From Opitutaceae bacterium (GTDB taxonomy: Bacteria; Verrucomicrobiota; Verrucomicrobiia; Opitutales; Opitutaceae): a DNA stretch of 34,189 nucleotides. The stretch is from assembly GCA_016715765.1 (NCBI GenBank), contig JADJZJ010000047.1:1-34189 (forward strand). Reading direction: 5' to 3'. Shown piece by piece: positions 9,762 through 18,200 of this stretch (its first letter is position 1; each line of letters begins with the position of its first letter). The position numbers and the translations under genes are program-made. Under the pieces are notes generated by a model. The model worked only from the letters and a program-made list of their open reading frames with translations. It was not told where the DNA came from and did no database searches.

Positions 9762-12700
9762 TCAGCGGGCCAGTTTCGCCGCGAGGTACGGCGCGGTCGG
9801 ACTGCGTTTGACCTTCTGCAATCCGGCGAGCGGACCCTGGTACAGCAGTTCACCGCCATCGGGTCCGCCGACGGGGCCGAGTTCGACGAGATAGTCGGCT
9901 TCGGCGAGCAAATCCAGATGGTGCTCGATGACGACGACGGTGTGCCCCTGGTCCACGAGCGAATGCAGCACGCGGATGAGTTTCTCGCAGTCACTCAGGT
10001 GCAACCCGATGGTCGGCTCCTCGAGCAGGTAGAGGTTGCGGCTGGCGATGCCGCGGGTGCGCTCCGTGTAGGTGGGCAGGCCGCGGGCGAGTTCGGTGAC
10101 GAGCTTGAGGCGCTGCGCCTCGCCGCCGGAGAGGGTCGGCGAACTCTGGCCGAGCGTGAGGTAGCCGAGGCCGCAATCCACCATGAGGCGGCACACGGCG
10201 GAGAGCTGCGAATGGAAATCGAAGAACGCCGCGGCCTCCTCGAAGGTGAGCTGCAGCACCTCGCCGATGGTGCGGGATTTCCAGGTGATGTCGGCCAGCT
10301 CGGCGCCGTAGCGCAGTCCGCGGCACTCGTCGCACGGCAGGTAGGTGTCCGGCATGAAGGCCATCTCGAGCTTGATGCGGCCGGCGCCCTGGCAGGACTC
10401 GCAGCGCCCGCCCTTGGTGTTGAAGGAGAAGCGCGAGGCGGTGTAGCCGCGCATCTTGGCCTCGGGGAGCGAGGCGAAGAACTGGCGGATGAGGTCGAAG
10501 ATGCCGAGGTAGGTGGCAGGGGTGGAGCGCGGCGTCTTGCCGATCGGCGCCTGGTCCACCTCGATGACGGCCTTGAAGCCGTGGGCGTTGCGGAGTTCGG
10601 CAAACGGCGGAACCGGTTTGGCTTCGCCGGCGCGCAGGTCCTCCGCGGCGAAACCCGTGGCGCGCACGAAATCCCGGCCGGTGAGCCGGGCCTTGCCGGC
10701 CTTGATCGCCCGGCCCACGGCGGGGTGCAGCACGTCGCGGAAGAGCGTGGATTTGCCCGCCCCGCTCGGTCCGGCGACCATGATGAGCCGGCCCAGCGGC
10801 AGGCGCAGGTCGAAGCCCTTGAGGTTGCGGAAAGTCACGCCGGAGAGTTCGAGCCAGCCGGGTGGCTTCGCCACATCGCGATAATTGCCCCGCACCGGAT
10901 GCGTGATGCCCTTGGTGAGAAAAATGCCGGTGAGGGAGGCGTCGGTGCGCTGGATCTCGGCGGGCGTGCCCTGGGCAAGGACGGCGCCGCCATGCACGCC
11001 GGCCCCGGGTCCGAGGTCGATGATGCCGTCGGCGCGCCGCATGAGTTCGTCGTCATGCTCGACCACGAGGAGCGTGTTGCCCTTGGCGCGCAGGGCCTGG
11101 AGCGTGGCGATGAGCCGGTCGTTGTCGCGGGCGTGCAGGCCGATGGACGGCTCGTCGAGGACGTAGAGCACGCCGGAGAGATTGGAGCCGAGCTGCGCCG
11201 CCAGCCGGATGCGCTGGGCCTCGCCGCCGGAGAGGGTCTCGGTCGGCCGGTCGAGGGACAGGTAACCAAGGCCGACGTGGTCGAGGAATTTCAGGCGCTC
11301 CTCAATCTGCGGCAGAAGGTCCTGGACAATCAGTCGTCCGCGCGGGTCGAGGTCCAACAGGCCCAGGTGCCGCAGCAGGGCGGCCGGGGTGCTCCGCAAC
11401 AGGGCCGGCAGGCTGAGCGGGGCGGGAATTGATTTCGCGCGGCCCTTGAAATGCAGCTTCACGGCCCGGCTGGTGCGGTTGAGGCGCTCGCCCAGGCATT
11501 GGGGACAAGGCTTGCCGGCCTCGGAGATTTCCTCCCCGGCCTCGACGCCAAAGGCCCGCAATCGCGCGAGCGGATCGGCCTCGTCGTCCTCCGGTTCCAG
11601 CATCCACGGGAAGACCCGGCCGTGGCCGCGGCAGACGGGACACCAGCCGCGGGGGGAATTGAACGAAAAGTGCTTCGGATCGAGTTCCGGGAAGGATTCG
11701 CCGGAGGCGATGTCCGTGCGCGTGGTGGAGAACCAGGAGAGGATCTCGCCCGCCGGAGTGAGCAGGAAGCAGGCGCCCTTGCCCAGTTGCAGCGCGGCAT
11801 CGAGGGCGGCGCCGGGCCGGGCCTCGGTTTTCAGATCGGCCACCACGACTTCTATATCGTGCTCCTTGTACCGGTCCAGTTTGGTGAACGCCTCCGCGGC
11901 CATCAGTTTGCCGTCGGCCCGCATGAGCGCATAGCCCTGCTTCTGGATCCACGACGCGATCGGCTGGTGGTGGCCCTTGCGTCCGCGGATGAGCGGGGCG
12001 CAGAGATAAAGGTGTCTGGCCTTCTTCGCCTTCGGGGTGCCAAACATTACCTTGAGCAGCAGCTTTTTCAGGGCGCCGGGAGACAGGGGCGTGACGGGTT
12101 TGTCGGTGTCGGGGTGATGCTGCACCCCGAGGCGCGCGTAGAGCAGGCGGAGGTATTGGGCGACCTCGGTGATGGTGGCGACGGTGGACTTGCGGGAGCC
12201 GCGGGTGACGCGCTGCTCGATGGCGACGGTGGGTGGAATGCCGGTGAGCCGGTCGATGTCGGGCCGCGGCAACTGTTCCACAAACTGCCGGGCATAGGGC
12301 GACATTGACTCCATGAACCGTCGCTGGCCCTCGGCGAAGACGATGTCGAAGGCGAGGGTGGATTTGCCCGAGCCGGAGACGCCGGTCACGACCGTCAACT
12401 GGTGGTGCGGAATCGTGAGCGAGATGTTCTTCAGGTTGTTTTCCCGGGCGCCGGTGATCGTGAGATGGGGTTCGATCGTGAGGGGCAGGGTTTCGTAGGC
12501 CGCGGCGTCCTCGGCGGCCATTCCGCCCAGCTGATCGTCCATTGACTGACCGACCCCGAGGGCGGCCTGGAGAAACGGCGCGGTGGCGGTGGCGCTGGCG
12601 GCGATCAGTTCGGGCGGGCCTTCGGCCACGATGCGCCCGCCCTCGGCGCCCGCCTCGGGTCCGACCTCGATGATCCAGTCGGCGGATTTCAGGACATCGA

Positions 12701-12773
12701 GATTGTGTTCGATGACGACGACGCTGTGGCCGTTGTTCACCAGACCCTGCAGGACCGAGAGCAGCCGCTTCAC
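9762..12773 (-). CDS. uvrA: UvrA tandem protein, C-terminal part
   Basis: This 1003-aa frame continues the split tandem UvrA. It opens with the end of the first UvrA's second ATPase (SVVVIEHNLDVLKSADWI), then carries a full second UvrA copy: Walker A GVSGSGKSTLAFD, AYARQFVEQ-like SPYARQFVEQLPRPDIDRL, a zinc site with CPVCRGHGRV and CPQCLGERL, signature TLSGGEAQRIRLA, Walker B YVLDEPSIGLH, a second Walker A GPSGAGKSTLF, a second zinc site (CESCQGAGRI, CDECRGLRY), TLSGGEAQRLKLV, and finally YLLEEPTIGLH in which the usual Asp of DEP is Glu. UvrA recognises DNA damage in nucleotide excision repair. The GTG at 12773 overlaps the preceding TGA by four bases (GTGA), but it lies inside a conserved domain, so it is probably not a natural start. 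Confidence 0.88.
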   Translation of the reverse strand: MKRLLSVLQGLVNNGHSVVVIEHNLDVLKSADWIIEVGPEAGAEGGRIVAEGPPELIAASATATAPFLQAALGVGQSMDDQLGGMAAEDAAAYETLPLTIEPHLTITGARENNLKNISLTIPHHQLTVVTGVSGSGKSTLAFDIVFAEGQRRFMESMSPYARQFVEQLPRPDIDRLTGIPPTVAIEQRVTRGSRKSTVATITEVAQYLRLLYARLGVQHHPDTDKPVTPLSPGALKKLLLKVMFGTPKAKKARHLYLCAPLIRGRKGHHQPIASWIQKQGYALMRADGKLMAAEAFTKLDRYKEHDIEVVVADLKTEARPGAALDAALQLGKGACFLLTPAGEILSWFSTTRTDIASGESFPELDPKHFSFNSPRGWCPVCRGHGRVFPWMLEPEDDEADPLARLRAFGVEAGEEISEAGKPCPQCLGERLNRTSRAVKLHFKGRAKSIPAPLSLPALLRSTPAALLRHLGLLDLDPRGRLIVQDLLPQIEERLKFLDHVGLGYLSLDRPTETLSGGEAQRIRLAAQLGSNLSGVLYVLDEPSIGLHARDNDRLIATLQALRAKGNTLLVVEHDDELMRRADGIIDLGPGAGVHGGAVLAQGTPAEIQRTDASLTGIFLTKGITHPVRGNYRDVAKPPGWLELSGVTFRNLKGFDLRLPLGRLIMVAGPSGAGKSTLFRDVLHPAVGRAIKAGKARLTGRDFVRATGFAAEDLRAGEAKPVPPFAELRNAHGFKAVIEVDQAPIGKTPRSTPATYLGIFDLIRQFFASLPEAKMRGYTASRFSFNTKGGRCESCQGAGRIKLEMAFMPDTYLPCDECRGLRYGAELADITWKSRTIGEVLQLTFEEAAAFFDFHSQLSAVCRLMVDCGLGYLTLGQSSPTLSGGEAQRLKLVTELARGLPTYTERTRGIASRNLYLLEEPTIGLHLSDCEKLIRVLHSLVDQGHTVVVIEHHLDLLAEADYLVELGPVGGPDGGELLYQGPLAGLQKVKRSPTAPYLAAKLAR

Positions 12774-15574
12774 GTCATGCCGGTGCAGGCCGGTGGTGGG
12801 CTCATCGAGCAGGAGCAGCGCGCCGCGCTGCTCCGGCTCGACGGAGATGGGAGATGGGAGTCAGTCGAATGGTTGCCGGGGGGGGGGGGGGGGTGCGGGG
12901 TCACCCGGGTCGGTTTCCTTTCGATCTCCGATCTGCGATCTCCGATCTCCGCCTGGGCGGTGAAACCGCCCAGGTATCGGACCAGCTTCAGACGCTGGGA
13001 TTCGCCGCCGCTGAGCGTGTTGAGGGGCTGGCCGAGGGTCAGGTAGCCGAGGCCGACGGAGTCGAGCGAGGCGAGGCGGGTCCGGATCGAGGGGTGGCCG
13101 GCGAAGAGCGGGAGGGCGTCGGTGATGCTGGTGTTGAGCAGGTCGGCGACCGACTGGCCGTTCCATTTGACTTCGAGGATCTCGGCCTTGAAGCGCCGGC
13201 CTTCGCAGACGGGGCAGGGGACGAAGACGTCGGAGAGAAACTGCATTTCAACGCGCTCGTAACCGAGGCCCTGGCAGTGGTCGCACCGGCCCTCGCCGCT
13301 GTTGAACGAGAAGGAGGAGGCGGAATAGCCCGCGGCCTGCGCGACGGGCGTGTTCGCATACAGGTCGCGAATGAGGTCCCAGGCTTCCGTGTAAAGGGCG
13401 GGATTCGAACGCGGGGTGCGGGAGAGCGGCGACTGATCAACGAGCACGATCTCGGCGAATTCGCGATCACCCTCGATGGATTCAATGACGGCGGGATCCT
13501 CGGTAAGCTGATTGCGCCGGGCGAGCAGGCCCTGGCAGATGACGTTGTCGAGCAGCGTGGATTTGCCCGAGCCGGACACGCCGCTGAGACACACGAGGCG
13601 CTGCAGGGGCAGACGCAGGTTGACGTTGGCGAGGTTGTGCTTGGTGGCGTTGGTAAACGTGAGCCAGGAACCTTCCCGGCCGCGTTTGGCGCTGCGTTCG
13701 CAGGAGCGCCGGGTTTCCGGGGCGTCGAGCCGCAGGCGACCGGAGAGGTAGGCGCCGGTGATGCTGGCTTCGCTATGCAGGAGCGCGGGCACCGTGCCTT
13801 CGAACACGATCCGGCCCCCGCGTCCGCCCGGCTCGGGTCCGACCTCGATCACATGATCGGCCGCGCGGATCATGGCCTCGTCATGCTCGACGACCACCAC
13901 GGTGTTGCCGGCATTGGTGAGCGAGCGGATGATGGCGATCAGGCGGTCGATGTCGCGCGGGTGCAGGCCGACGCTCGGCTCGTCGAGCACGAAGAGCGTG
14001 TCCACGAGCGAGGTGCCGAGGCAGGAGGTGAGGTTCACGCGCTGGACTTCGCCGCCGGACAGGGTGCGGGAGGAACGGTCGAGCGTGAGGTAGCCCAGGC
14101 CGACCTGGGTCAGGTAGCCGAGGCGCGTGATGATTGAATCGTAGGCGAGATCGCGCTGGTGCGCGGTGCCGTCCCGGTTGCGAGCCGGCCGGCCCCCGCG
14201 CGTCCGGATCAGGTTGAGCAGGTCGCCGACGGGCAATTGGTAGAGTTCCGGCAGGGTGCGGCCCTCCCAGCGCCAGCAGAGGGCCTCGGGTTGCAGGCGC
14301 TGGCCATCGCAGACCGGGCAGGGGTTGTAGGTCCGGAAGCGCGAGAGAAACACCCGGACGTGCATCTTGTAGGTGTTCTTTTCCAGCCACCGGAAAAATC
14401 CCTTCACCCCGTACCAGTATTTCGGCCAGGTCTTGCCGTTCTCCTCGCCGTAGCCCGGTTCACCCTCGATCACGAAGGCCCGCTGTTCGGGCGTCAGGGA
14501 TGCGAAGGGGACGTCGGTCGGGATTTTTTTGCGGCGCGTGAAGAGCAACAGGTCCTTCTTGGACTCGCCGTAGATGTCGCTTTCCCAGCACTTGATGGCG
14601 CCGTCGTTGATGGACAAGGACTGGTCGGGGAGGGCGAGGCGGTAATCGATGTCGATCACCCGGCCGAAGCCGCGGCACTGCGGGCAGGCGCCGAGCGGGG
14701 AGTTGAACGAGAAGAGCGCGGGACTCGCGGCGCGGAAGGTCCGGCCGGTTTTCGGCGAATGGAGTCCGCGGGAGAAGTGTCCGATCCCGGCGAGATCGTC
14801 GGCGGCGAAGACCTGCACCTGTCCCTGGCCGAAGTGCAGGGCGGTCTCGCAGGATTCGAGGAAGCGGGCTTGCTGCGCGGCGGAGAGGACGATGCGGTCC
14901 TGGGCGACGAAGAGATGGGTGCAACCGGCCAGCGGCTTGTCGTTGGTAAGGAGGTCATCAATGCGCTGGACGGCGAGGGGTTGGGCGGACGGGCCGTCCG
15001 CGCTCCCAGGGACGAGCACTCGAACGTAGGACTGGCCCTTGAGGTTGGTCAGGATTTCGGGCCAGGTGAGATTGGCGGGCTTGGCGACGCGGAAGGCGAC
15101 GATGACGTTGCGGCCGGCGTGGCCGGCGACGAGTTTGGCCCAGATCGTCTGCGGGGTGTCGTCCTCGACCTTCTCGCCGGTCGCGGGATCGTAGCAGGCG
15201 GCGACGTGGCTGAACCAGACTTTGAAGAAATCGGTGAGCTCGGTCATCGTGCCGACCGTCGAGCGCGAGGTCTTGACGGTGTTGGTCTGGCCGATGGCGA
15301 TCGAGGGACGGATGTTCTCGATGGAGTCGACCTTGGGCTTGTTGAGCAGGTCGAGGAACTGGCGGGTGTAGGCGCTGAAGGTCTCGACGTAGCGGCGCTG
15401 GCCCTCGGCGTGCAGCGTGTCGAAGACCAGGGAGGACTTGCCGGTGCCGCTCAGTCCGGTGACCACGACGTACCGGCCGAGGGGCAGGTCGAGGTCAAAA
15501 CCCTTGAGATTGTTCTGTCGCACGCCGCGGAGGCGGATGCACTCGGGAGCGGGACGGGAGGCGGTGGACGGCAC
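12770..15574 (-). CDS. uvrA: UvrA tandem protein, N-terminal part
   Basis: From GTG 15574 the 934-aa frame holds the first UvrA copy: ECIRLRGVRQNNLKGFDLDL, Walker A GLSGTGKSSL (about 40-49), SAYTRQFLDLLNKPKVDSI, a zinc site (CPQCRGFGRV, CPVCDGQRL), TLSGGEVQRVNL, FVLDEPSVGLH, second Walker A GVSGSGKSTL, the CDHCQGLGYE and CPVCEGRRF cysteines, and TLSGGESQRLKLVRYLGG. It then runs through an inserted repeat and out of frame, ending at 12770 before its last Walker B. The correct reading resumes in the overlapping frame (LLLLDEPTTGLHRHD). The start is set by the conserved N-terminus: the longer frame to 15826 would translate the 27-bp repeat at 15685. With its second part it would be about 1,930 aa, a tandem UvrA acting in nucleotide excision repair. 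Confidence 0.88.
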   Translation of the reverse strand: MPSTASRPAPECIRLRGVRQNNLKGFDLDLPLGRYVVVTGLSGTGKSSLVFDTLHAEGQRRYVETFSAYTRQFLDLLNKPKVDSIENIRPSIAIGQTNTVKTSRSTVGTMTELTDFFKVWFSHVAACYDPATGEKVEDDTPQTIWAKLVAGHAGRNVIVAFRVAKPANLTWPEILTNLKGQSYVRVLVPGSADGPSAQPLAVQRIDDLLTNDKPLAGCTHLFVAQDRIVLSAAQQARFLESCETALHFGQGQVQVFAADDLAGIGHFSRGLHSPKTGRTFRAASPALFSFNSPLGACPQCRGFGRVIDIDYRLALPDQSLSINDGAIKCWESDIYGESKKDLLLFTRRKKIPTDVPFASLTPEQRAFVIEGEPGYGEENGKTWPKYWYGVKGFFRWLEKNTYKMHVRVFLSRFRTYNPCPVCDGQRLQPEALCWRWEGRTLPELYQLPVGDLLNLIRTRGGRPARNRDGTAHQRDLAYDSIITRLGYLTQVGLGYLTLDRSSRTLSGGEVQRVNLTSCLGTSLVDTLFVLDEPSVGLHPRDIDRLIAIIRSLTNAGNTVVVVEHDEAMIRAADHVIEVGPEPGGRGGRIVFEGTVPALLHSEASITGAYLSGRLRLDAPETRRSCERSAKRGREGSWLTFTNATKHNLANVNLRLPLQRLVCLSGVSGSGKSTLLDNVICQGLLARRNQLTEDPAVIESIEGDREFAEIVLVDQSPLSRTPRSNPALYTEAWDLIRDLYANTPVAQAAGYSASSFSFNSGEGRCDHCQGLGYERVEMQFLSDVFVPCPVCEGRRFKAEILEVKWNGQSVADLLNTSITDALPLFAGHPSIRTRLASLDSVGLGYLTLGQPLNTLSGGESQRLKLVRYLGGFTAQAEIGDRRSEIERKPTRVTPHPPPPPGNHSTDSHLPSPSSRSSAARCSCSMSPPPACTGMT
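12847..12974. repeat. Repeat insertion in uvrA with a G16 run
   Basis: The DNA between the UvrA segments RLKLVRYL and PEQRGALLLLDEP is repeat-like. It has a 9-bp palindrome CCTGGGCGG/CCGCCCAGG (12952-12974), direct GATCTCCGATCT-type words (about 12920-12950) and a run of 16 G at 12878-12893. It also has GGAGATGGGAGATGGGAG at 12843-12860. The GATCTCCG words also occur in the palindrome near 18201-18266. UvrA proteins normally have only about ten residues here, so some 120 bp have been added. Confidence 0.7.
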
Positions 15575-15684
15575 GGAGTTGACGAAGTGCAACCCCGTCC
15601 GGAAAGCAACTCGCGAGCGGCCGCCGGGCCGCTCTGCTGACAGGACGCTGTCAGGAGGGAGTGCGGGATTGAGGATGGGGAGCT

Positions 15685-15711
15685 GGGAGCGCGACCGCCC
15701 TCGGTCGCAAT
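15685..15711. repeat. Third identical copy of the 27-bp repeat
   Basis: This copy is identical over 27 bp to 1263-1289 and to the reverse complement of 1378-1404, 14 kb away. It lies between uvrA and the DeoR gene. About 120 bp further on (15821-15835) GCACGCTCCCGGGG resembles the outer edge of the copy at 1378-1404, so a similar inverted unit of about 148 bp may be present. The rest of 15575-15840 shows no gene. Confidence 0.85.
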
Positions 15712-15840
15712 TGTTCCCGGCGGGTCCAACCGCGAATCCCCACAATCGCGTCGCAGGGCTGGCGATGGAGACCGGTTTACTGGGACAACCGGTCTTGGGA
15801 CCAAGTTCGCCCGGCCAGGCGGGCACGCTCCCGGGGATCC

Positions 15841-16620
15841 CTACTTCCCGTTCAATTGCTCCGTCAGCGTGAGCTTGGCCCCCGCGGCGCTGATGGCCTT
15901 GGCCACGGCGGGGGCGGGGCGGATGTCGGTGACGATGGTGAAGCGCGGCTCGAACGGGGTGGTGAGATTGAGCGCCTTGCGGCCGAACTTGGAATTATCC
16001 AGCGCGAAGATGGTGCGCTCGGAGGCGGCAATCATGCGGCGCTGGGCGGCCACGATGAGGGTGTTCTGGTTCCAGACGCCGTTTTCGGTGATGCCGGCGC
16101 CGCCCAAAATCGCCAGGTCGGCGTGGACCTGCCCGAGGGAATCCTCGCACATGGGGCCGAGCAGGACGCCCAACCGGCTGTAGATGCTGCCGCCGGTGAC
16201 GATGGTTTCGACGCTGCCGACCTCGCTGAAGAGACTGGCGACAGGCAGCGAGTTGGTGATGACCTGGAGGCGCTTGTCGACGATGAGGCGGGCGACGGCA
16301 AAGGTCGTGCTGCCGCCATCCAAAATCACGGTCATGCCGGGCTGCACCTGTTCGGCGACCAGCCGGGCGATGGCGAACTTCTCCTCGGGGTGACGCTGGT
16401 TGCGGGCGATGAAGTCGTATTCCTGGGCCACCTCGTCGGTTTCCACGAGCGAGGCGCCGCCGTGATGCCGGCGGACGATGCCGGCGGCCTCCAACTGGTC
16501 GAGGGCGCGGCGGACGGTCGAGATCGAGCCGCCGAAACGGGAGGCCAGCGTGCGCAGGTCGGCGTACTTGTGCTCGCGGATGTATTTCGCGATCAGATCG
16601 GTGCGCTGCTTGTTGGTCAT
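15841..16620 (-). CDS. DeoR/GlpR-family transcriptional regulator
   Basis: The 259-aa protein starts MTNKQRTDLIAKYIREHKYA. The N-terminal winged helix-turn-helix (about residues 5-57) includes LRTLASRFGGSISTVRRALD and the wing GIVRRHHGGA typical of DeoR regulators. The C-terminal sensor domain (about 75-235) has VILDGGSTTFAVAR, ITNSLPVASLF and LAILGGAGI, the phosphosugar-binding fold related to sugar isomerases. Such proteins usually repress sugar-uptake or catabolism genes and respond to a phosphorylated sugar; the ligand is not known here. It begins only three bases after the stop of the glycosyltransferase gene, so the two form an operon with the regulator second. Confidence 0.92.
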   Translation of the reverse strand: MTNKQRTDLIAKYIREHKYADLRTLASRFGGSISTVRRALDQLEAAGIVRRHHGGASLVETDEVAQEYDFIARNQRHPEEKFAIARLVAEQVQPGMTVILDGGSTTFAVARLIVDKRLQVITNSLPVASLFSEVGSVETIVTGGSIYSRLGVLLGPMCEDSLGQVHADLAILGGAGITENGVWNQNTLIVAAQRRMIAASERTIFALDNSKFGRKALNLTTPFEPRFTIVTDIRPAPAVAKAISAAGAKLTLTEQLNGK

Positions 16621-16623
16621 GGG

Positions 16624-17724
16624 TCAGACTTTGGCGAGTTTGGCAAAAAGGTCGAGATGGGCCTGCACCTGCCGCGGGGCGGCAAATGTGGTCCGGGCAA
16701 ACTCGCGGGCGCGATCCCGGCAGGCCGCATCGGCGGCGGCGTAGTGCCGGACGGCGGCGCAAAAGTCCGCGGTTCGCCCGCGCGCAATGACGGCCCCGGT
16801 CTCGCCGGGCAGGAAGCATTCCCCGATGCCCTGCGCCTCGTAGGCGACGGCGGGCAGCCCGTGGGCCTGGGCCTCGATGAGGAAATTGGAGAGCGATTCG
16901 CTGTGCGACGCATGCACGGCGAGATCGGCGGCCCCATACACGGCGGAGGGATCACGGAGGAAGCCGGGAAATTTGACGCGGGCCGCAAGTCCGAGGCGGG
17001 TGGACAGCGCCTCGCAGCCGGCGCGGGCGGGACCGTCGCCGGCGAGCCAGAGCTGCCAGTCGAACTCCGCGGGCAGGGCGGCGGCCGTGGTGATGAGTTC
17101 GGCCTGATTCTTTTCCGGGCGGAACATCGCCACGTTGAGCAGCACGGTCGTCCGGTCAGTGGCGCCATGACTCGACCGCAGGGAAGCGCGGGCAGCGGAG
17201 TCCGCGGGTCCGCCGGCGGCCGCGGGCGGGAAGACGAGCGGGTTGTGGATCACGGAGATTTTATCCACCGGGATGCCGTGCTCCCGTACCAGCGTGGCCC
17301 GGGCGGCGGCGCTGTTGGCGATGATGTGGCGCACGGCCGTCAGCGACCGGCGGAAACGCCACGGCAGGCATTTGCCCGTGCGCATGGTGGCCAGCACAAC
17401 CGCGTCGGGCCACCGGTCCTGCACGATGCCGACGACGTGCCCCGCGGCGCAATTGGCCATCCGCCCCATGCAGAGGATGACGTCGGGCTGAAGCACCTCG
17501 AGCGTGCGCCGCAGTCCCGGGGCGTACCAATCGAGCCGGGTGTCAAAGGACTGCAGCGTCAACCGCGTGACTCCCGGGCCGACCGAACCGGCCAGCGCGC
17601 CGCCCGGGCGGAAGGTCAGCAGGGTGCAGGCATGGCCGGCGGCGGCGAAGGCGTTCGCCAGCAGCACGGACTGGCGCTCGGTGCCGCCGCTGCGGAGATG
17701 GTCCTGGATGAGGAGGATTTTCAT
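16624..17724 (-). CDS. Group 4 glycosyltransferase (GT-B fold)
   Basis: The 366-aa product starts MKILLIQDHLRSGGTERQSV, the GGTE-type acceptor loop of GT4 enzymes. It contains the donor-domain start VLLNVAMFRPEKNQAELI and the E-x7-E donor motif in SHSESLSNFLIEAQAHGLP, followed by GIGECFLPGETG. The length and layout (two Rossmann halves joined near residue 190) match retaining glycosyltransferases that use nucleotide sugars for cell-surface glycans. No signal peptide or membrane helix is seen. It is the first gene of a two-gene unit with the DeoR regulator and diverges from the YvlD-like gene 40 bases away, so a shared promoter region lies at 17725-17764. Acceptor and sugar are not predictable. 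Confidence 0.9.
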   Translation of the reverse strand: MKILLIQDHLRSGGTERQSVLLANAFAAAGHACTLLTFRPGGALAGSVGPGVTRLTLQSFDTRLDWYAPGLRRTLEVLQPDVILCMGRMANCAAGHVVGIVQDRWPDAVVLATMRTGKCLPWRFRRSLTAVRHIIANSAAARATLVREHGIPVDKISVIHNPLVFPPAAAGGPADSAARASLRSSHGATDRTTVLLNVAMFRPEKNQAELITTAAALPAEFDWQLWLAGDGPARAGCEALSTRLGLAARVKFPGFLRDPSAVYGAADLAVHASHSESLSNFLIEAQAHGLPAVAYEAQGIGECFLPGETGAVIARGRTADFCAAVRHYAAADAACRDRAREFARTTFAAPRQVQAHLDLFAKLAKV

Positions 17725-17764
17725 TGCCCGTCAGCAAGGGGAGGCGAAAGTCGCCCCGACTCGA

Positions 17765-18172
17765 ATGAATTCTTCGCTCATGCAAATGCTGGTCCGCTGG
17801 CTGGTGCTGGCCGTGGGCGTCACGCTCGCGACCAAGGTCATACCCGGCATCCATTGCACCGACGGCCTGACGCTGTTCGTGGTCGTGCTGCTGCTCAGCT
17901 TCCTGAATGTCATCCTGAAGCCGCTGCTGGTGCTGTTCACGCTGCCGTTCATCGTGCTGACGATGGGACTCGGCATGGTCGTGATCAATGCCTTGTTGTT
18001 CCTCTTCGTGGGCAAGCTCGTGGACGGGTTTCAGGTCGAGAGTTTCTGGTCGGCCGTGGGCGGCGCCCTGATTGTGAGCGTAACCAACTTCGTCTTCACC
18101 CGGCTGTTGCGGCCCGCGCCACCCCGCCGGGGTCCGCCGCCGAAAAAGCCCGACGACGTGATCGACATCTGA
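17765..18172 (+). CDS. YvlD/phage-holin-4 family membrane protein
   Basis: The 135-aa protein has four hydrophobic helices: LVRWLVLAVGVTLATKV, LTLFVVVLLLSFLNVI, LLVLFTLPFIVLTMGLGMVV through INALLFLFVGKL, and AVGGALIVSVTNFVF. The LNVILKPLLVLFTLPF segment is diagnostic for the PF04020 family (YvlD, phage holin 4_2 superfamily). The tail is proline- and basic-rich (RPAPPRRGPPPKKPDDVIDI). Despite the family name, chromosomal members are ordinary inner-membrane proteins of unknown role and no phage gene is near. ATG 17765 is chosen because the longer open frame is antisense to the glycosyltransferase; ATG 17780 is an alternative. Confidence 0.88.
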   Translation: MNSSLMQMLVRWLVLAVGVTLATKVIPGIHCTDGLTLFVVVLLLSFLNVILKPLLVLFTLPFIVLTMGLGMVVINALLFLFVGKLVDGFQVESFWSAVGGALIVSVTNFVFTRLLRPAPPRRGPPPKKPDDVIDI

Positions 18173-18200
18173 CGGCGCCGCTGGCGGCACCGGCAGATGT

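Noticed and set aside
9432..11432. Long plus-strand frame of 666 codons
   Set aside because: It starts inside a response regulator and runs antisense to uvrA; no domain is recognisable.
14159..15640. 493-codon plus-strand frame
   Set aside because: It mirrors UvrA codons on the opposite strand; only UvrA shows conserved motifs.
17765..18172. Phage holin as a sign of a prophage
   Set aside because: The family name is historical; no phage structural, lysis or integrase gene is near.
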